Below are positions 4,254 through 5,730 of a DNA stretch of 5,730 nucleotides, in pieces. The stretch lies in contig CANGCZ010000114.1 of the NCBI GenBank assembly GCA_947452325.1, positions 1 through 5,730 of the forward strand, read 5' to 3'. Both the position numbers and the translations under genes were made by a program. The notes beneath the pieces were generated by a model. The model saw only the letters and a program-made list of their open reading frames with translations. It did no database searches and had not been told where the DNA came from. The stretch comes from Comamonadaceae bacterium (GTDB lineage Bacteria; Pseudomonadota; Gammaproteobacteria; Burkholderiales; Burkholderiaceae_C). Position 1 is the first letter of the stretch; each line of letters starts with the position of its first letter.

Positions 4254-5730
4254 TCACTGTTTTTGTTCCTTGCGACAGCGCAGCGCTTGCTGCCGGTGCA
4301 GATGAAGTGGCGGATGCTTTGCACAAGGAGGCCACCGCTCGCGGCCTTGCTATTGATGTGCAACGCAACAGTTCGCGTGGCATGTTCTGGCTTGAGCCTT
4401 TGGTTGAAGTCGTCACTGCCAAAGGCCGCATGGCTTACGGGCCGGTGACTTTTGAAGATGTGCCTTCTTTGTTTGAAGCCGGTTTTTTGAATGGCGGCAC
4501 TCATGCTTTGTCTCTGGGCCTCACCGATGACATCACGTATCTCGCCAAACAACAACGCCTCACCTTCGCCCGCATGGGCATCACGCGCCCTTTGTCTTTG
4601 GATGATTACGCCGCGCATGGCGGCTGGGCCGGTTTGCAAAAAGCCGTGTCCATCGATGGCGGCGATGTGGTGCAAACCGTATTGGATGCCGGCTTGCGTG
4701 GACGTGGCGGTGCAGCCTTTCCGGCAGGCATCAAATGGCGCACCGTGCGTGCCACCACAGCTGCACAAAAGTATGTGGTGTGCAACGCAGACGAAGGCGA
4801 CTCCGGCACCTTCTCGGACCGCATGACCATGGAGGGCGACCCCTACATGCTGATAGAAGGCATGGCCATCGCCGGTGTGGCAGTCGGTGCCACGCAAGGT
4901 TACATCTATATCCGTTCCGAATACCCGCACGCCATCACCACCATGAACGCCGCTATTCAGTTGGCGCAATCTGCTGGCTATCTGGGCGACAACGTGTTGG
5001 GCAGCGGCAAGGCATTCCATTTGCATGTGCGCAAAGCCGCCGGCTCCTACGTATGCGGCGAAGAAACCGCCATGCTCGAGAGCATTGAAGGCAAGCGTGG
5101 CATCGTGCGCGCCAAGCCGCCCCTGCCCGCGATTGAAGGTTTGTTCGGCCAACCCACGGTCATCAATAACGTGATCACGCTGGCCAGTGTGCCCATCATC
5201 ATGGCCAAGGGTGCGGCGTTTTATAAAGACTTCGGCATGGGCCGCTCTACCGGCACATTGCCGTTTCAAATCACCGGCAATATCAAACAAGGTGGTTTGG
5301 TCGAGCGTGCATTCGGTCTGACATTGCGCGAATTGCTGTTTGATTTCGGCGGCGGTAGTCGCAGTGGCCGCGCCATCAAAGCGGTGCAAGTCGGCGGACC
5401 GCTGGGCGCGTATGTGCCTGAGTCGCAATGGGATGTGCCTTTGGACTATGAAGCTTATGCAGCATTGGGCTTGGTGGTTGGACACGGCGGCATCGTGGTG
5501 CACGACGACACCGCCAATATGGCCAAGCTTGCGCGTTACGCCATGGAGTTTTGCGCGCTTGAGAGTTGCGGCAAATGCACACCGTGCCGCATCGGTTCCA
5601 CGCGAGGCATGGAAACGATTGACCGCATCGCCACTGCATCTAACAAAGAACAACAAGTGCATTTGCTGCGCGATTTGTGCGACACCATGTTGCACGGCAG
5701 CCTGTGCGCCATGGGCGGCATGACACCCTA
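4250..5730 (+). CDS. fdsB: NAD+-dependent formate dehydrogenase beta subunit (NuoF-like, FMN and [4Fe-4S]), 3' truncated by window edge
   Basis: The frame runs from ATG 4250 (ATGA overlap with fdsG) to the window edge with no stop: 493 codons plus two bases. From memory the family is about 515-520 aa, so only about 25-30 codons are missing. This subunit passes electrons from FdsG/FdsA to FMN and reduces NAD+. Residues 1-115 are a divergent N-terminal domain starting MITVFVPCDS. The NuoF core follows: GRGGAAFPAGIKW (151-163) for nucleotide binding, CNADEGDSGTFSDR (178-191) for FMN, and GSYVCGEETAMLESIEG (265-281). SCGKCTPCRIGSTRG (439-453) plus C486 supplies the [4Fe-4S] ligands C440, C443, C446 and C486. 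All key residues are present. The N-terminus and the EGDSGT variant match FdsB as I recall it rather than complex I NuoF. fdsA is expected directly downstream. Confidence 0.94.
   Translation, partial: MITVFVPCDSAALAAGADEVADALHKEATARGLAIDVQRNSSRGMFWLEPLVEVVTAKGRMAYGPVTFEDVPSLFEAGFLNGGTHALSLGLTDDITYLAKQQRLTFARMGITRPLSLDDYAAHGGWAGLQKAVSIDGGDVVQTVLDAGLRGRGGAAFPAGIKWRTVRATTAAQKYVVCNADEGDSGTFSDRMTMEGDPYMLIEGMAIAGVAVGATQGYIYIRSEYPHAITTMNAAIQLAQSAGYLGDNVLGSGKAFHLHVRKAAGSYVCGEETAMLESIEGKRGIVRAKPPLPAIEGLFGQPTVINNVITLASVPIIMAKGAAFYKDFGMGRSTGTLPFQITGNIKQGGLVERAFGLTLRELLFDFGGGSRSGRAIKAVQVGGPLGAYVPESQWDVPLDYEAYAALGLVVGHGGIVVHDDTANMAKLARYAMEFCALESCGKCTPCRIGSTRGMETIDRIATASNKEQQVHLLRDLCDTMLHGSLCAMGGMTP

Noticed and set aside
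4034..5695. Long open frame (553 codons) on the minus strand
   Set aside because: It lies wholly antisense to fdsG and fdsB, whose motifs and cysteine ligands are intact. Its product is a low-plausibility mix rich in His, Gln, Ala and Arg with no recognisable domain, a typical shadow of strong codon bias.
1..5730. A wholly new defence or mobile system
   Set aside because: All larger genes fit known housekeeping or formate-metabolism families in a coherent layout. Novelty is limited to the details listed as findings.

Overview
The window looks like ordinary chromosomal DNA of a betaproteobacterium, most likely a Burkholderiales member near the Comamonadaceae. This rests on recognisable protein families (a CoxE-like VWA protein, FdsG/FdsB, an OFA-family transporter, a ModE-HTH/PBP regulator) and on moderate-to-high GC content judged by eye. 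The genus cannot be fixed from the sequence alone. No mobile element, CRISPR array or prophage signal was seen.

Left part (1-840): the C-terminal half of a CoxE-like von Willebrand factor A protein runs in from the left edge. It converges, with a two-base gap, on a 45-codon minus-strand gene for a single-pass membrane micropeptide that has a very good ribosome binding site. An intact-looking tRNA-Arg(CCU) with encoded CCA follows. Its acceptor stem carries one A.G mismatch.

Right part (845-5730): a formate-metabolism module. A minus-strand regulator (ModE/LysR-like HTH fused to a periplasmic-binding-protein-like ligand domain) is divergent, across a 173-bp control region, from a plus-strand operon. 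The operon holds a 551-aa OFA-family (oxalate/formate antiporter-like) MFS transporter, then fdsG, then fdsB, which is cut off by the right edge. The spacing is tight: 8 bp between transporter and fdsG, and a 4-bp ATGA overlap between fdsG and fdsB. Beyond the edge one expects fdsA (the molybdenum catalytic subunit), an fdhD-type sulfurtransferase and fdsD, as in known fds operons.

How the parts fit (inference): the transporter would move formate or a related small carboxylate. The NAD+-dependent molybdenum formate dehydrogenase would oxidise formate to CO2, passing electrons through FdsG/FdsB clusters and FMN to NAD+. The regulator would tune expression to formate and/or molybdate (or Mo-cofactor) supply. 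The most notable points are transporter details (loss of the OxlT lysine, a fused 13th helix, a cysteine-bearing insert), repeats in the divergent control region, and the tRNA mismatch. No wholly new system is evident.
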